The notes: generated from the letters alone by a model not told the origin. A DNA stretch of 51,711 bases from Chitinophagaceae bacterium (GCA_020847395.1 JADLCD010000030.1:1-51711); one strand, 5' to 3'; shown: positions 1 through 10,300, counted from the first letter of the stretch. Program-made: numbers and translations.

Positions 1-126
1 AGAACCTACGGGCGGGTTCGCAGTGACGCAAGAGTATTTTGGTTTTATAACCGGCACTAAAGCAATACATCCAACGATCTTTAAATTATTAAAGCTTTTT
101 TAGTGCTCAGCTAAATGATATTATTT

Positions 127-149
127 CCGGTCGGTGAGATACCGACCGG
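127..149. repeat. Perfect 9-bp hairpin
   Basis: CCGGTCGGT (127-135) and ACCGACCGG (141-149) pair perfectly around a 5-nt loop. There is no T-tract on either side and no adjacent gene end, so a terminator role is doubtful. It fits the repeat-rich character of this spacer. Confidence 0.6.
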
Positions 150-162
150 TAGCGGGTTTTAC

Positions 163-204
163 AGGTGGGTGCCTGCCTGTCCGGTAGCAGGTCACCACCC
201 ACCT
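163..204. repeat. Nested hairpin next to a MITE-like end
   Basis: AGGTGGGTG (163-171) pairs with CACCCACCT (196-204), and inside it CCTGC (172-176) pairs with GCAGG (187-191). The structure lies directly before a sequence resembling the terminal repeat of the 23-kb MITE, so both may be parts of one decayed element. Confidence 0.55.
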
Positions 205-225
205 GCGAAAATTTGAAATACACCC
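205..225. repeat. Solo MITE-like terminal repeat
   Basis: This 21-bp stretch (GCGAAAATTT... ending ATACACCC) matches the right terminal repeat of the MITE at 23129-23149 in 18 of 21 positions. No matching left end was found upstream. It is probably the remaining end of a related, decayed element. Confidence 0.5.
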
Positions 226-898
226 TTTATCATGAGGTGCAGCACAGCGATAATATTTCCAGAATGTAATCTTAATACGCGATTACGCCACATGCATCGA
301 AATATTAACAGCATTTTTTATATTCCGGTGCGCTGCACCTGAGATTATCATACACTATGGATTCTACAAATATTTTGCCGCGCTGCGGCTAAAAGCATTG
401 CAGCATTTTATTCCAGGGATGTTGCTTTTAAAGTAACCGCTGTGACCGAAATGATGTGTATGTCGTCCTTTTGACCGAGCCAACACGAAGACTATAGTTA
501 AATCGCTCTTTTGCGAAGAGAATCTGCCAGGCATTGTTGCTAATGTTCATCTTTTGCACTATAGCCCAACAGATTCCTCTCCTGCCGCAACATACATTTA
601 GTTCAAAGCAACATTCTGGCGGTTCGGAATGATGGTGCTGGTCTCGTCTTCCCGATAGAAACAATACTAAAATTGAAGTAGCATGCCTCTTTGTGGTATC
701 TCTTTCAAAACTTACAGCAGATCGCTTTTGCTGAAAGCGAAATTCTTGCATTTTATTCTCAAACTTATGCGGATATAATGTGCTGTGTGGATTATTATCT
801 CCCTACGTATATAAGGTGCAATGCACCACGATATTTGTAAAATACAATTCGAGCAAACGGTTGGGTTGAAGCACAGCGAAATATTATTCACACTGTTT

Positions 899-2317
899 TT
901 ATTTCACCGGCTCAAGATTTAAAGCTTTTGCTTTCTGCAACATAAAATTATATGCTGCATCATAATTGTTTTCTATTTCCCCATCCAGTATTGCATCTTT
1001 AATGGCATTTTTTATATCGCCTACTTTTTTACAGGGCGATATACCAAATGTCTCCATAATCATTTCACCGGTTATAGGTGGCTGCCAGTTTCGTATACGG
1101 TCATTCTCCTCCACTTCTTTTAACCGCTCTTCAACCATTTCAAAATTATCAAGGTAGTGCTTTACTTTCTGCTTATTCTTTGAGGTAATATCTGCCCTGC
1201 ACAGCATCATCAATGCATCAATATCATCGCCTGCATCAAACAATAATCTTCGTATAGCCGAATCTGTTATATTTTCTTTTGTAAGACTTATAGGACGCAG
1301 GTGCAACGCTACCATTTTTTGAACAAACCGCATTTTATTGTCGAGCGGTAAACGCATTTTGGCAAATATTTTCGGAACCATTCTTGCACCCACCACTTCA
1401 TGCCCGTGAAATGTCCAGCCATGTCCCTCTTCAAATTTTTTGGTGGCGGGTTTTGCTATATCATGCAAAACGGCTGCCCATCTTAACCAAAGGTCATTAG
1501 TATGTTCAGCTATATTATCCACCACCTGCAGGGTATGATAAAAATTATCCTTATGCCCTTTACCATCTTTGTATTCGGCACCAGCAAGATCTACCATTTG
1601 AGGAAAAATGAGTTTCATTAACCCGCTTTTATACAGCAGGTCTAAACCAACAGAAGGTTTTTTACTGAGTAATATTTTATTAAACTCATCAGTAATACGC
1701 TCCTGCGAAATAATAGATATCCGTTTTGAATTTTTAGCAATGCCTTCCCAGGTATTATCATCAATCGTAAACTGCAATTGAGCCGCAAATCTTATTCCTC
1801 TCATCATCCTTAATGGATCATCGCTAAATGTTTTATCAGGGTCAAGCGGTGTGCGGATTGTTTTATTGTCAATATCGTTTAATCCTCCAAACGGGTCAAG
1901 CAAACTGCCATAATCCTTTTTGCTAACACTGATGGCTAAGGCGTTTATGGTAAAATCTCTTCTATCCTGGTCATCATTCAATGTGCCTGCAACCACTTCA
2001 GGGTTGCGGGAGTCAGAACGGTAACTTTCTTTCCTGGCGCCAACAAATTCTATATCCAGGTCATCAACCTTAATATGTGCAGTACCATAGCTCTTAAAAA
2101 ATGATACATGCGGCACCGGTGAAAACTGTTTTGCCGCCTGGTGAGCCAATACAATACCATCGCCAACACAAACAATGTCAGCGTCTTTTGTTTGCCTTCC
2201 GATTATTTTATCACGCACAAAACCGCCAATCACATAGCAGTCAACGCCAATTTCTGCGGCAGCTTCGGATATCTTCTTAAAAATAAACTGCTCCTTTTCT
2301 GAGAAATCAATTGCCAT
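899..2317 (-). CDS. cca: tRNA nucleotidyltransferase / CCA-adding enzyme with HD domain
   Basis: This 472-residue protein belongs to the class II nucleotidyltransferase family, which adds or repairs the 3' CCA end of tRNAs in the cytoplasm. The head domain shows the family hallmarks: GGFVRD near residues 31-36, the catalytic DAD at residues 45-47, RRDFTINALAIS near residue 140, and DPLRMMRGIRFAAQ after it. A C-terminal HD phosphohydrolase domain follows, with the motif LHDIAKP. The length is normal for a bacterial CCA enzyme with an HD domain. Some family members act only as poly(A) polymerase or as A-adding enzymes, and sequence inspection cannot separate these. The gene stands alone, divergent from the next one. 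Confidence 0.92.
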   Translation of the reverse strand: MAIDFSEKEQFIFKKISEAAAEIGVDCYVIGGFVRDKIIGRQTKDADIVCVGDGIVLAHQAAKQFSPVPHVSFFKSYGTAHIKVDDLDIEFVGARKESYRSDSRNPEVVAGTLNDDQDRRDFTINALAISVSKKDYGSLLDPFGGLNDIDNKTIRTPLDPDKTFSDDPLRMMRGIRFAAQLQFTIDDNTWEGIAKNSKRISIISQERITDEFNKILLSKKPSVGLDLLYKSGLMKLIFPQMVDLAGAEYKDGKGHKDNFYHTLQVVDNIAEHTNDLWLRWAAVLHDIAKPATKKFEEGHGWTFHGHEVVGARMVPKIFAKMRLPLDNKMRFVQKMVALHLRPISLTKENITDSAIRRLLFDAGDDIDALMMLCRADITSKNKQKVKHYLDNFEMVEERLKEVEENDRIRNWQPPITGEMIMETFGISPCKKVGDIKNAIKDAILDGEIENNYDAAYNFMLQKAKALNLEPVK

Positions 2318-2369
2318 AAGGCTGCAAAAATAAGAAAGGTTTAACGGTTAAAGCTACCGATATCGGCAG

Positions 2370-2455
2370 AGATGTATTTCGAATTAAATGAGCAGGGAGT
2401 GCCTGCAAAACAAGGTACCGGAATGTTTGGGCAGGATGAAAATTGAAATACACCC
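2370..2455. repeat. Decayed MITE-like element
   Basis: The left end GATGTATTTCGAATT (from 2371) and the right end GAAAATTGAAATACACCC (2438-2455) form a degraded inverted repeat. It resembles the terminal repeats of the intact MITE at 23 kb. An internal hairpin GCAGG...CCTGC sits near 2393-2407. The element lies in the spacer between the divergent cca and LEA-like genes. Confidence 0.4.
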
Positions 2456-2558
2456 ATTATCAGGATTATTATTTATTTTTTAATAAGTGGTTAATTCTGC
2501 AACCCATCTGTTAAAATCAATATCTTAGTTATATTATTCACTTATTAATATAATTACT

Positions 2559-2870
2559 ATGGCAGACAATAACAGCAATGCTAACGAACAAAAAGACTGG
2601 ACGGATAAATTAGGCGATAAAGCCAGTGAGCTTAAAAACAAAGCCAGCGAAACAATAGGAAAGGTTGGAGACGAAGCTGAAAAAGTTTGGGACAAGGTTG
2701 AAGATAAAGCCGAAGATGTTTGGGAAGATACCAAGAAAACAGCCGGCGAATGGAAAGATAAAGCTGAAGATAAACTGGAAGATTTGAAAGATGGCGCTAA
2801 AAAACTCTGGGACAGGATTACCGATAAATTTGATGGGGATGATGACGACGCCCGAAAGCCTGGGAAATAA
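2559..2870 (+). CDS. LEA-like / YtxH-like 11-mer repeat protein
   Basis: This 103-residue, highly charged protein has no signal peptide or membrane segment. Residues 17-93 divide without a gap into seven consecutive 11-residue units, for example KLGDKASELKN, KAEDVWEDTKK and TAGEWKDKAED. Lys, Asp and Glu alternate with Ala and Trp. This is the periodicity of group 3 LEA (LEA_4) proteins, which protect cell components during drying or stress by folding into amphipathic helices. The protein ends with an acidic run and a short basic tail. The function is inferred from the repeat pattern only. The gene stands alone and ends at a strong hairpin terminator. Confidence 0.72.
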   Translation: MADNNSNANEQKDWTDKLGDKASELKNKASETIGKVGDEAEKVWDKVEDKAEDVWEDTKKTAGEWKDKAEDKLEDLKDGAKKLWDRITDKFDGDDDDARKPGK

Positions 2871-2881
2871 AATTATGTCTT

Positions 2882-2915
2882 ATCAATCTGGCTGTATTAA
2901 AACAGCCAGATTGAT
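2882..2915. terminator. Bidirectional terminator hairpin
   Basis: A perfect 14-bp stem (ATCAATCTGGCTGT at 2882-2895 with its complement at 2902-2915) encloses a 6-nt loop. It lies between two convergent genes ending at 2870 and 2935, which is where a terminator serving both strands would be expected. There is no long T-run. Confidence 0.75.
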
Positions 2916-2934
2916 TGCACTTAAGGAAAATCAA

Positions 2935-4248
2935 TTAATCATCAATGGCCGTTTCCGCCATCAACCTGAATTTCCACGTGGTTTCATCTTTTACATCACC
3001 CTGTGTTTGCTTCATAATAATACCAATAAGCTTTTCTTTGGGGTCGGCAAAGTATTGTGTATTAAAATAACCACCCCAGTCAAAAGTGCCTGCGCTACCC
3101 TGCCCGCCTGCATCCTGTCCTTTTTGATTAATGAGTCCGAATGCTAAACCATAAGAAGTATTGCCTTTCCATATATCACCTATCTGGTTAGCCATTATTA
3201 CTTCAATGGTTTTACGACTTAAAATACGAACGCCATTTAATTCACCGTTGTTGAGATACATCTGTAAAAAATTTGCGTAGTCTTTAGCAGTACCTGAAAG
3301 CCCGCCGCCACCGGAGAAAAATGTTTGAGCGCCTTTTATTGGGTAATCAGCATCATAAAAACTTCCGGAATATTTTTTCCATTCACCATCTGTTTTTTCC
3401 TGCACACTCACCAGGCGATTCTTTTTATTATCCGGAAGATAGAACCATGTATCGTTCATGCCAAGCGGATCAAACAATCTTGTACGCAAAAATTTATCAA
3501 AAGGCATTCCTGATACCACTTCAATCAAATATCCTAACACATCAAGCCCCTCACTATATACCCAGTTTTCGCCAGGTTCATGATGCAAGGGTAGTTTAGC
3601 AAGCTTCTTAATATTATCGCTGATTTTTATCGGCGCTGTTGTAAACGCATCGGTAATACCTGCCTTACTAAAAATTTTTCTGAATCGTTCATCTCCGTCA
3701 ATCACACCATAACCAATACCTGAAGTATGCGTTAATAAATGGCGAATAGTAACCTGATTTTTTGCAGGTTTTGTTGTATAGCTTGAATCCTTATCATTAA
3801 ATGTATCCAGTATCTGCGCTTCGCCAAACTCAGGAATATATTTGGAGATAGGATCATCCAGTTTAAATTTTCCCTCTTCCCACAGCATCATTACAGCGGT
3901 TGATGTGATGGCCTTGGTTTGTGAAGCAATCCTGAAAATATCATCTCTTTTCAATTCCTTTTTTGAAAGGTTATCTGCCATGCCATATGCTTTATAAAAA
4001 ACAATTTTTCCGTTTCTTGCAATTAAGGCTACAATGCCGGGAAGATTTTTTTGAGCAACCGCATCTTTCAGCATCGCATCAATCTTTGTTATCCGTTCTG
4101 CAGACATGCCCGCTGTTGCAGGTGCGGCTTCCACAAGCAATGGTGAAGATTTGATTGATTTTGTTTGAGCCGGGGTTATGCCTGAAACAAATGTGAACAG
4201 AACAGCAAAAGCTATTGTTAAAATATGGGTTGTGCGGGGAATAGTCAT
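2935..4248 (-). CDS. Beta-lactamase-family serine hydrolase (class C / esterase type)
   Basis: This 437-residue exported protein has an N-terminal signal peptide (about residues 1-27, ending TPAQ). Its fold is that of class C beta-lactamases, D-aminopeptidases and family VIII esterases. The nucleophile motif SQTK is at residues 109-112. A Tyr motif YSEG follows about 110 residues later, and the conserved SGGGGLSGTAKDY and WGGYFNT segments lie nearer the C terminus. The second motif reads YSE rather than the YxN of true AmpC enzymes, and there is no KTG, so a peptidase or esterase role is more likely than antibiotic resistance. The substrate is unknown. The gene appears monocistronic. Confidence 0.85.
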   Translation of the reverse strand: MTIPRTTHILTIAFAVLFTFVSGITPAQTKSIKSSPLLVEAAPATAGMSAERITKIDAMLKDAVAQKNLPGIVALIARNGKIVFYKAYGMADNLSKKELKRDDIFRIASQTKAITSTAVMMLWEEGKFKLDDPISKYIPEFGEAQILDTFNDKDSSYTTKPAKNQVTIRHLLTHTSGIGYGVIDGDERFRKIFSKAGITDAFTTAPIKISDNIKKLAKLPLHHEPGENWVYSEGLDVLGYLIEVVSGMPFDKFLRTRLFDPLGMNDTWFYLPDNKKNRLVSVQEKTDGEWKKYSGSFYDADYPIKGAQTFFSGGGGLSGTAKDYANFLQMYLNNGELNGVRILSRKTIEVIMANQIGDIWKGNTSYGLAFGLINQKGQDAGGQGSAGTFDWGGYFNTQYFADPKEKLIGIIMKQTQGDVKDETTWKFRLMAETAIDD

Positions 4249-4400
4249 GGCAAAATGGTTTATTGTAAATATATTAAAATGTGAAAGAATTAAATAATAG
4301 CCTTATTAATAATTTGAGGGGTCGGGCGGATATCTCTTCAGGAATTTCCTTTTTGCTGACATTAAAACCAACACTAAAGCAAAGTATATATTAACTCAAC

Positions 4401-4535
4401 CTCTTACCGTTTGCCAACCCGCCAGCATGAAGACCTGAGATGAATGAATAGTTTATAGTTTATAATTATGCAAAATGCTAACCTAACCATAAACTTCAAA
4501 CCGTATAGCGGCGGGTGAAACAATCTCTCACGGGG
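4401..4535. repeat. REP-like intergenic element (shared with 29.45 kb)
   Basis: The spacer of about 440 bases between the serine hydrolase and the EamA gene contains CCCGCC (4418-4423), followed by a GAAGACCTGAGAT stretch, and later GGCGGGTGAAACAATCTC (from 4510). The same arrangement, with similar flanks, occurs at 29437-29506. Between the arms lie AGTTTAT heptamer repeats (about 4449-4466) and an AACC-rich stretch, as in other heptamer spacers of this window. I see no gene here. Confidence 0.45.
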
Positions 4536-4604
4536 TTCAAAATATTTAATTTAAATTATCAACTGCATTTAGAATATTAATTAGCCAAATATATTTAGCA
4601 ACAG

Positions 4605-4639
4605 AAAAAGCCCGGTAGTATAATTCTACTGAGCTTTTT
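4605..4639 (-). terminator. Rho-independent terminator of the EamA gene
   Basis: AAAAAGC (4605-4611) pairs with GCTTTTT (4633-4639), with an inner CGGTAG/CTACTG stem. Read on the minus strand, this is a stem followed by U residues, about 55 bases beyond the stop codon of the transporter gene. Confidence 0.75.
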
Positions 4640-4692
4640 GCTACAGATAATATGCAGGAAGGTTTTGTAAAGCTTGCTGCAATAGTGTTGCC

Positions 4693-5562
4693 TTATACCT
4701 TTTTTCTTACCGAAATAATTGTTTGTAAAACAACAGATGCCATCACAAAAAACAATCCCAGGTAAAAAGAAAAATTCACTTCTTTGCTTTCATTAAAGAA
4801 AAGGAATGCTAAAATGATGGCATAAATAGGTTCAAGATTGAAAGTGAGGTTTACTGTAAATGCCGGTATCTTTTTTAATACCTCGGCAAATAATACATAC
4901 AAACCTACCGTACAAAACAGCGATAATAAAACCAGGTAAAATGTATCTTTTAAACCAGGTAGTAAATTTTGTACCGGAAAAAAATGCAGGTATACAGGAA
5001 GTAATATACCTAAGCCAATGGTGCCGGCGAGCATTTGGTAAAAATTGATAAGCCTGCTATCATATTTCTTAACCAGTCTTTCATTATAAATAGTATACAA
5101 TGCGGAAAATGCCGATGAAATAAAACCTAAGCCAATACCTAACTGGTAAGATGTATCAAAATGGAAGATAAGGCTTATACCAAATACTGTTAATACACTC
5201 AGCAATAGTTCAGAAGGTATAAACCTGTTCCTGTCGATTAACGGTTTAAATACCGCCGTAAAAAAACTGGTAAGGCAATAACAAACAACGCCAATGGAAA
5301 TATTTGAATACTTTATGCTGGCATAAAAAAATATCCAGTGTATGGTTAGTAACATGCCTACCTTGGCAATGTTCAGCTTCTCTTTAACATCAATCCGGCT
5401 TTGAATGCGGAACAATTTTAAAATGAAAAACAAAATAACAGAGGAGAAAAATACCCTGTACCAAACCAGCAATCCTTCATTAAGAGAAATGAGTTTTCCA
5501 AAAACACCTGTAAAGCCTGCAAGTATTACGGCGATGTGTAATAATAAATATGTTTTCTTCAT
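4693..5562 (-). CDS. EamA-family (DMT superfamily) transporter
   Basis: This 289-residue integral inner-membrane protein has about ten hydrophobic helices and two EamA repeats, at roughly residues 5-135 and 148-285. Between them is a short basic loop (YNERLVKKYDSR). Drug/metabolite transporters of this group export amino acids, metabolites or drugs, and the substrate cannot be read from sequence. The end of repeat 2 carries the common motif FNLEPIYAIILAFLFFNE. The gene is alone and has a clear terminator downstream. Confidence 0.85.
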   Translation of the reverse strand: MKKTYLLLHIAVILAGFTGVFGKLISLNEGLLVWYRVFFSSVILFFILKLFRIQSRIDVKEKLNIAKVGMLLTIHWIFFYASIKYSNISIGVVCYCLTSFFTAVFKPLIDRNRFIPSELLLSVLTVFGISLIFHFDTSYQLGIGLGFISSAFSALYTIYNERLVKKYDSRLINFYQMLAGTIGLGILLPVYLHFFPVQNLLPGLKDTFYLVLLSLFCTVGLYVLFAEVLKKIPAFTVNLTFNLEPIYAIILAFLFFNESKEVNFSFYLGLFFVMASVVLQTIISVRKKV

Positions 5563-5764
5563 AAAAGAATTATCTATACGCTCCGTTAAAGAGCAATTAT
5601 TGCATTAATATCAGTTGTATCCAGAGAAGTATTGGAACCTGCTGTTGAATCAGCCCCGGCATACTTCTTTATAACCTGGAATGAACATCAAATGCAGGAG
5701 GAGGAAGACAACTCTTTCTATTCATATTTATTTGTTATGTGGTAAAGATAGAGAAAAGAAAGAG

Positions 5765-7213
5765 TTATTCCCATCCGCCACCTAAAGACCTGTATAAATC
5801 CAGGTGTGAATGCAGCAATGCTTTTTGCGCTTCGGTTTGTTTTAGTTCGGCTTCCAGCACGCCTTTTTGCGCGGTTATTACTTCAAGATAACTGGCATAA
5901 GCGCTTAAATACAAATCATTCGAAGTACTCACTGCGTTTTTAAGCGTTTCTACTTCATCATTATTCAGCGCTACTATCTTCTTAAAATATTCAATGCTTT
6001 TAATGTTTGTGGTTACTTCTTTATATGCATTTAAAAAAGAAAGTCTGTACTCATTAAATGCAATTTGCTGTTGCGCATTTGCCACAGCAAAATCACTCTT
6101 CAACTGGTAACGATTAAAAACAGGCTGTGTTAAACCTCCTATTATTCCATAGGCAATCGAACTACCGTTAAACAACAACGGAAATTTAAACGCATTTAAA
6201 GCGAGATATGGCGTAAGCACAAGTGAAGGCAAAAAAGATTTTCTTGCTACTTCAACATCAGCTTTTGTAGCCGCAAGCTGCCATTGTGTTTGCTGTACAT
6301 CAGACCTGCGGGCAAGCATATCAGCAGGCTTGCCTGTAAATACCTGTGCAGGAAATTCCTGCTTATTGATTGCAATTCCTCTTGGTACAGGTGTTTGCGC
6401 CAACTGCCCGAGCAATACATTCATCTCATTTTCCAGTTGTACTATACCCAGTTTTGTTTCATATTCCAATCCTTTTGTGTGTAATAATTGCGCGGTGAAT
6501 TGCTGCACGGCTAATGCATTAGCGCGCCCTCCTTCCATTTGGGCTTTTACTATTTCAACTGCCCTATCCTGCAATTCAATATTGCGGTATATAATTTCAA
6601 GACGGTTATCCAATGCAAGCAATTCATAATAATACGTTGCTACCTGCGCTACCAATTGTGTAATTACCCATTTTCTTCCCTGCTCAGATGCGAGCAGTTG
6701 CGCCTGTGCTGAAGTTTTTCTTGCTTTCAATTTACCCCAAAGGTCAATCTCCCATGAACTTTTTAAACCGAAATAATAGTCCTGCACCGGGTTTGTTACC
6801 TGTTGGTCTTTATCAATATTCTGGGAAAAATTGGTATCAAAATTTCCCACGCCTGTCATAGTATACTTTCCATATTTATCTACAGATGCGGATACAAAAC
6901 CATCAAGCGATGGTAATCTTAATCCCTTTTGCAATACGAGGTTTGCCCTTGCAATCATAATACGCTGTATGGCATTTTGCAGGTTAAGATTATTGTTGAT
7001 AGCAGTATCAACCAGCGCAATCAGCACAGGGTCTTTGAAAAAAGTTTTAAGAGAAATATTTCCGGCGCCGGTACTATCCGCTGCGCCTGCATAGGTTGCC
7101 GGTATTTCCAGTTCTTTTTCTGCAGTTATTTTTTTCTGCATACTGCATGAACTGGAACCTAACATCAATCCATAACCGAAACAGCTATATATAATCAATG
7201 GTATAATCTTCAT
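5765..7213 (-). CDS. RND efflux outer-membrane channel lipoprotein (OprM/NodT family)
   Basis: This 482-residue protein is the TolC-like channel of the tripartite pump encoded here. A lipobox with Cys at about residue 23 (GSSSCS) marks it as an outer-membrane lipoprotein. The two duplicated outer membrane efflux repeats follow, with typical segments SSWEIDLWGKLKARKTSAQAQ, RRSDVQQTQWQLAATKADV and LPSLVLTPYLALNAF. The gene is last in the order adaptor, pump, channel, and is separated from the pump gene by about 110 bases of heptamer-type spacer. The length is usual for the family. Confidence 0.93.
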   Translation of the reverse strand: MKIIPLIIYSCFGYGLMLGSSSCSMQKKITAEKELEIPATYAGAADSTGAGNISLKTFFKDPVLIALVDTAINNNLNLQNAIQRIMIARANLVLQKGLRLPSLDGFVSASVDKYGKYTMTGVGNFDTNFSQNIDKDQQVTNPVQDYYFGLKSSWEIDLWGKLKARKTSAQAQLLASEQGRKWVITQLVAQVATYYYELLALDNRLEIIYRNIELQDRAVEIVKAQMEGGRANALAVQQFTAQLLHTKGLEYETKLGIVQLENEMNVLLGQLAQTPVPRGIAINKQEFPAQVFTGKPADMLARRSDVQQTQWQLAATKADVEVARKSFLPSLVLTPYLALNAFKFPLLFNGSSIAYGIIGGLTQPVFNRYQLKSDFAVANAQQQIAFNEYRLSFLNAYKEVTTNIKSIEYFKKIVALNNDEVETLKNAVSTSNDLYLSAYASYLEVITAQKGVLEAELKQTEAQKALLHSHLDLYRSLGGGWE

Positions 7214-7248
7214 CGTTTTTATGTGTTGTTGTCAATAATAATTTTTTT

Positions 7249-7330
7249 AAGGTGTAGGGTGTAAGGCTTGCTCCGCAAGTTTTCTTTCTTATCACCTACT
7301 CCTTACCACTTATCACTTCCTCTTCACCCT
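7249..7330. repeat. Heptamer-periodic spacer
   Basis: The spacer between the RND pump and channel genes starts with G/T-rich heptamers (AAGGTGT, AGGGTGT, AAGGCTT). It ends with C/A-rich heptamers (TATCACC, TACTCCT, TACCACT, TATCACT). The two halves can pair into a long weak hairpin. Similar spacers occur near 21.7, 23.15 and 32.3 kb. Confidence 0.5.
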
Positions 7331-10300
7331 TCGTCTGATGCCACTTTCATCTTCATACTCTTCACTTTAATTTTCATTTTCTTTTTACCTGCAAGTTTTT
7401 CTTCCAGCGTCGCAAACAACACATATAAACCGGGAATAACAATTACGCCGAAAATTGTTCCCACAAACATGCCGCCTGCCGCCGCAGTACCGATAGAACG
7501 ATTACCTAAAGCACCTGCGCCTGAGGCAATACAAAGTGGTATAAGGCCCGCGATAAATGCAAACGATGTCATGAGTATGGGGCGTAATCTTGAAGATGCG
7601 CCTTCAACCGCGGCATTCAATGCTGATACGCCAAGCTTCTTTCGCTGAATAGCAAACTCAACAATCAGGATAGCGTTTTTACCGAGCAAGCCAATGAGCA
7701 TTACCAGCGATACCTGGGCATAAATATTATTTTCAAGCCCCGCTAATTTTAATGCCGCAAATGAACCGAATATGCCTGCCGGTAAAGAAAGTATTACCGC
7801 AAGCGGCAGAAAGAAACTTTCATATTGCGCACATAATATGAGGTATACAAACACAAGACATAGTATAAAAATATATACCGCCTGGTTGCCTGATAAAATC
7901 TGCTCACGTGTCATGCCCGACCATTCATATCCAAATCCTCTTGGTAAAACTTCCTTCGCTACTTTTTCAACCGCGGCTATTGCTTCACCACTACTTCTGC
8001 CCGGCGCTGCATCTCCGTTAATCAACGCTGAAGTATACATATTATACCTCGTTAATTGTTCCGGCCCATACACTCTTTCCATTTTAATAAAAGTGGAAAA
8101 AGGCACCATCTCTCCATCATTATTTTTGAGATACAAATGCAATATATCTTCAGGGCTTTTACGATACTGCGGATAAGCCTGCACCATCACTTTATACATT
8201 TGCCCGAAGCGAATAAAATTGGTAGCATAATAACTACCCAATAAAGTCTGTAATGTGCTCATCGCGTTATCAATTGTAATACCTTTTTTTGCTGCTATTT
8301 CCTGGTCAACATGTATCATGTATTGGGGGAAATTGGGATTAAAGCCGGTAAACGCATTGTTTACAATGCCTGTTTTCATTACGCCATCAATTACTTTATT
8401 GGCAACATCCTGCATATGTTGTAAGTCTCCCGTTCCTGTTTTATCAAGCAGCCTGAATTCAAAACCGCTGGAGTTACCAAAACCCGGAACTGTAGGAGGT
8501 GGAAGAAATTCTATACTCGCATCCGCTATATGACTTGTTTTTTCTTTTAGATGGATAATCAAATCATTTACGGATTCTTTGCGTTCGCTCCAGGGTTTCA
8601 TGTTAATCATGCCCATACCGTAAGATGCGCCGGATACTTCTGTAACAAGGCTATAGCCGGCGAGCGTAGAAATATTTTCTACCGCATTAAATTTTGAAGC
8701 AACACGCTGCACTTCATCAAGCACATCACCTGTACGCTCAACAGTTGAACCTGCAGGCGTAGTAACGTTTACATAAATTATGCCCTGGTCTTCTGTTGGT
8801 ATAAATCCGGAAGGTAGTATGGCACTTACGCCCCAGGTAGCTATAAAGAAAAGAATCAGCAATGCTGTTGTAAGCATTTTTCTGCCGGCAATTGCTCCAA
8901 TCAATCCTTTATACCTGCTTTGCGTTTTATCATATGCGCGGTTAAACCCTCCGAAGAAACGCTGTAACAAACCTTTTTTCTTTCCGGGCTCCTGGTGCTT
9001 TAACATTAAGGCACATAAGGCAGGTGTAAGCGTTAACGCGTTTATGCCGGATATAACAATGGATATAGCGAGTGTAAGCGAAAACTGCCGGTAGAATACA
9101 CCAACAGGGCCGGATAAAAACGCCACCGGAATAAACACCGCCGACATAACCAGTGTAATTGCCATAATGGCGCTGCTGATTTCTTTCATCGCAGCAATTG
9201 TTGCGTCCATTGCACCCATATGGTCTTCCGTCATTTTTACGTGCACGGCTTCCACCACTACTATCGCATTATCAACAACAATACCGATGGCCAATACCAA
9301 TGCAAAAAGTGTAAGCAGGTTTATGGAGAAACCGAGCATCAGCATAAAGGCTAATGTACCAATGAGCGCCACCGGCACTGCAAGCGCGGGTATAAGTGTT
9401 GATCTGAAATCCTGGAGAAATAAAAACACTACAATAAACACAAGAATGAACGCTTCAATCAATGTTCTCAATACTTCTTTAATAGAAGCATCTAAAAACC
9501 GGGATACATCGTAAGCGAAATTGTAATCCATCCCGGGTACAAAGGAAGATTCCTTGATTTCTGCCATACGTTTTTTAATATTGCTGATTACTTCTCTCGC
9601 ATTTGAGCCGGGGCGCTGTTTAATCATAATAGATGCCGAAGGCTTACCATCTGTTTTAGATTCCATACTATAGCTTAATGCACCAAATTCAACATCCGCT
9701 ATATCTTTAAGCCTTAGTATTGAACCATCTGAGGCGGCACGAAGCACAATATTTTTATATTCAGTTGGCTCTGAAAATTTACCGGTGTAACGTAATACAT
9801 ATTCCAGCGAATTTTTTTCTATGCCTGAACTTTCGCCTGTTTTACCAGGTGCGGCTTCCACATTCTGGTTACGCAATGCTGCAATTACTTCATCCGCAGA
9901 TACATTATACGCCAGCATTCTATCGGGCTTCAGCCATACCCGCATAGCGTAATCTTTTGCGCCCATAATTTCCGCGAAGCCCACACCATCAATACGCTTT
10001 AATTCTTTCAACACATTAATATCAGTAAAGTTGAAGATGAACTGTTCATCCATTGTAGTGTCTTTACTCACAATATTCAGATACAGCAACATACTGTTTA
10101 CTTCCTTTTCCGTTACCACGCCTGCTTTAATTACCTCTTCGGGTAATTCATCTAACACAGTAGTAACCCTGTTTTGTACATTCACTGCTGCCTGGTCGGG
10201 GTCAATACCAACTTTAAAAGAAATTGAAATGAGTGTAACACCATTGTTGCTGGTAACAGTGTTCATGTAAGTCATACCAGGCACACCATTAATAGCTCTT

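Larger units (their letters stand above)
1..898. repeat. Gene-free region rich in REP-like palindromes
   Basis: No convincing gene lies in these bases. They hold many short palindromes. Related 13-bp units are GGTGCGCTGCACC (327-339), GCCGCGCTGCGGC (377-389) and GGTGCAATGCACC (815-827), and a partial unit, GGTGCAGCACA, begins near 235. The units at 377 and 815 lie close to an ATATTTGTA or ACAAATATT stretch, which suggests copies of one REP-type family. Two stronger hairpins and a MITE-like end are listed separately. A 107-codon open frame on the minus strand (428-751) has an odd Cys- and Arg-rich composition and looks like a chance frame across repetitive DNA. Confidence 0.5.

Noticed and set aside
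428-751. 107-codon minus-strand open frame
   Set aside because: Its composition (Cys- and Arg-rich, no hydrophobic core) and its position within palindrome-rich DNA fit a chance frame over repeats, not a protein.
5592-5745. About 50-codon plus-strand open stretch (contains APAYFFITWNEHQMQEEEDN)
   Set aside because: It has no plausible start codon and no recognisable family. It could be a small gene remnant, but evidence is insufficient.
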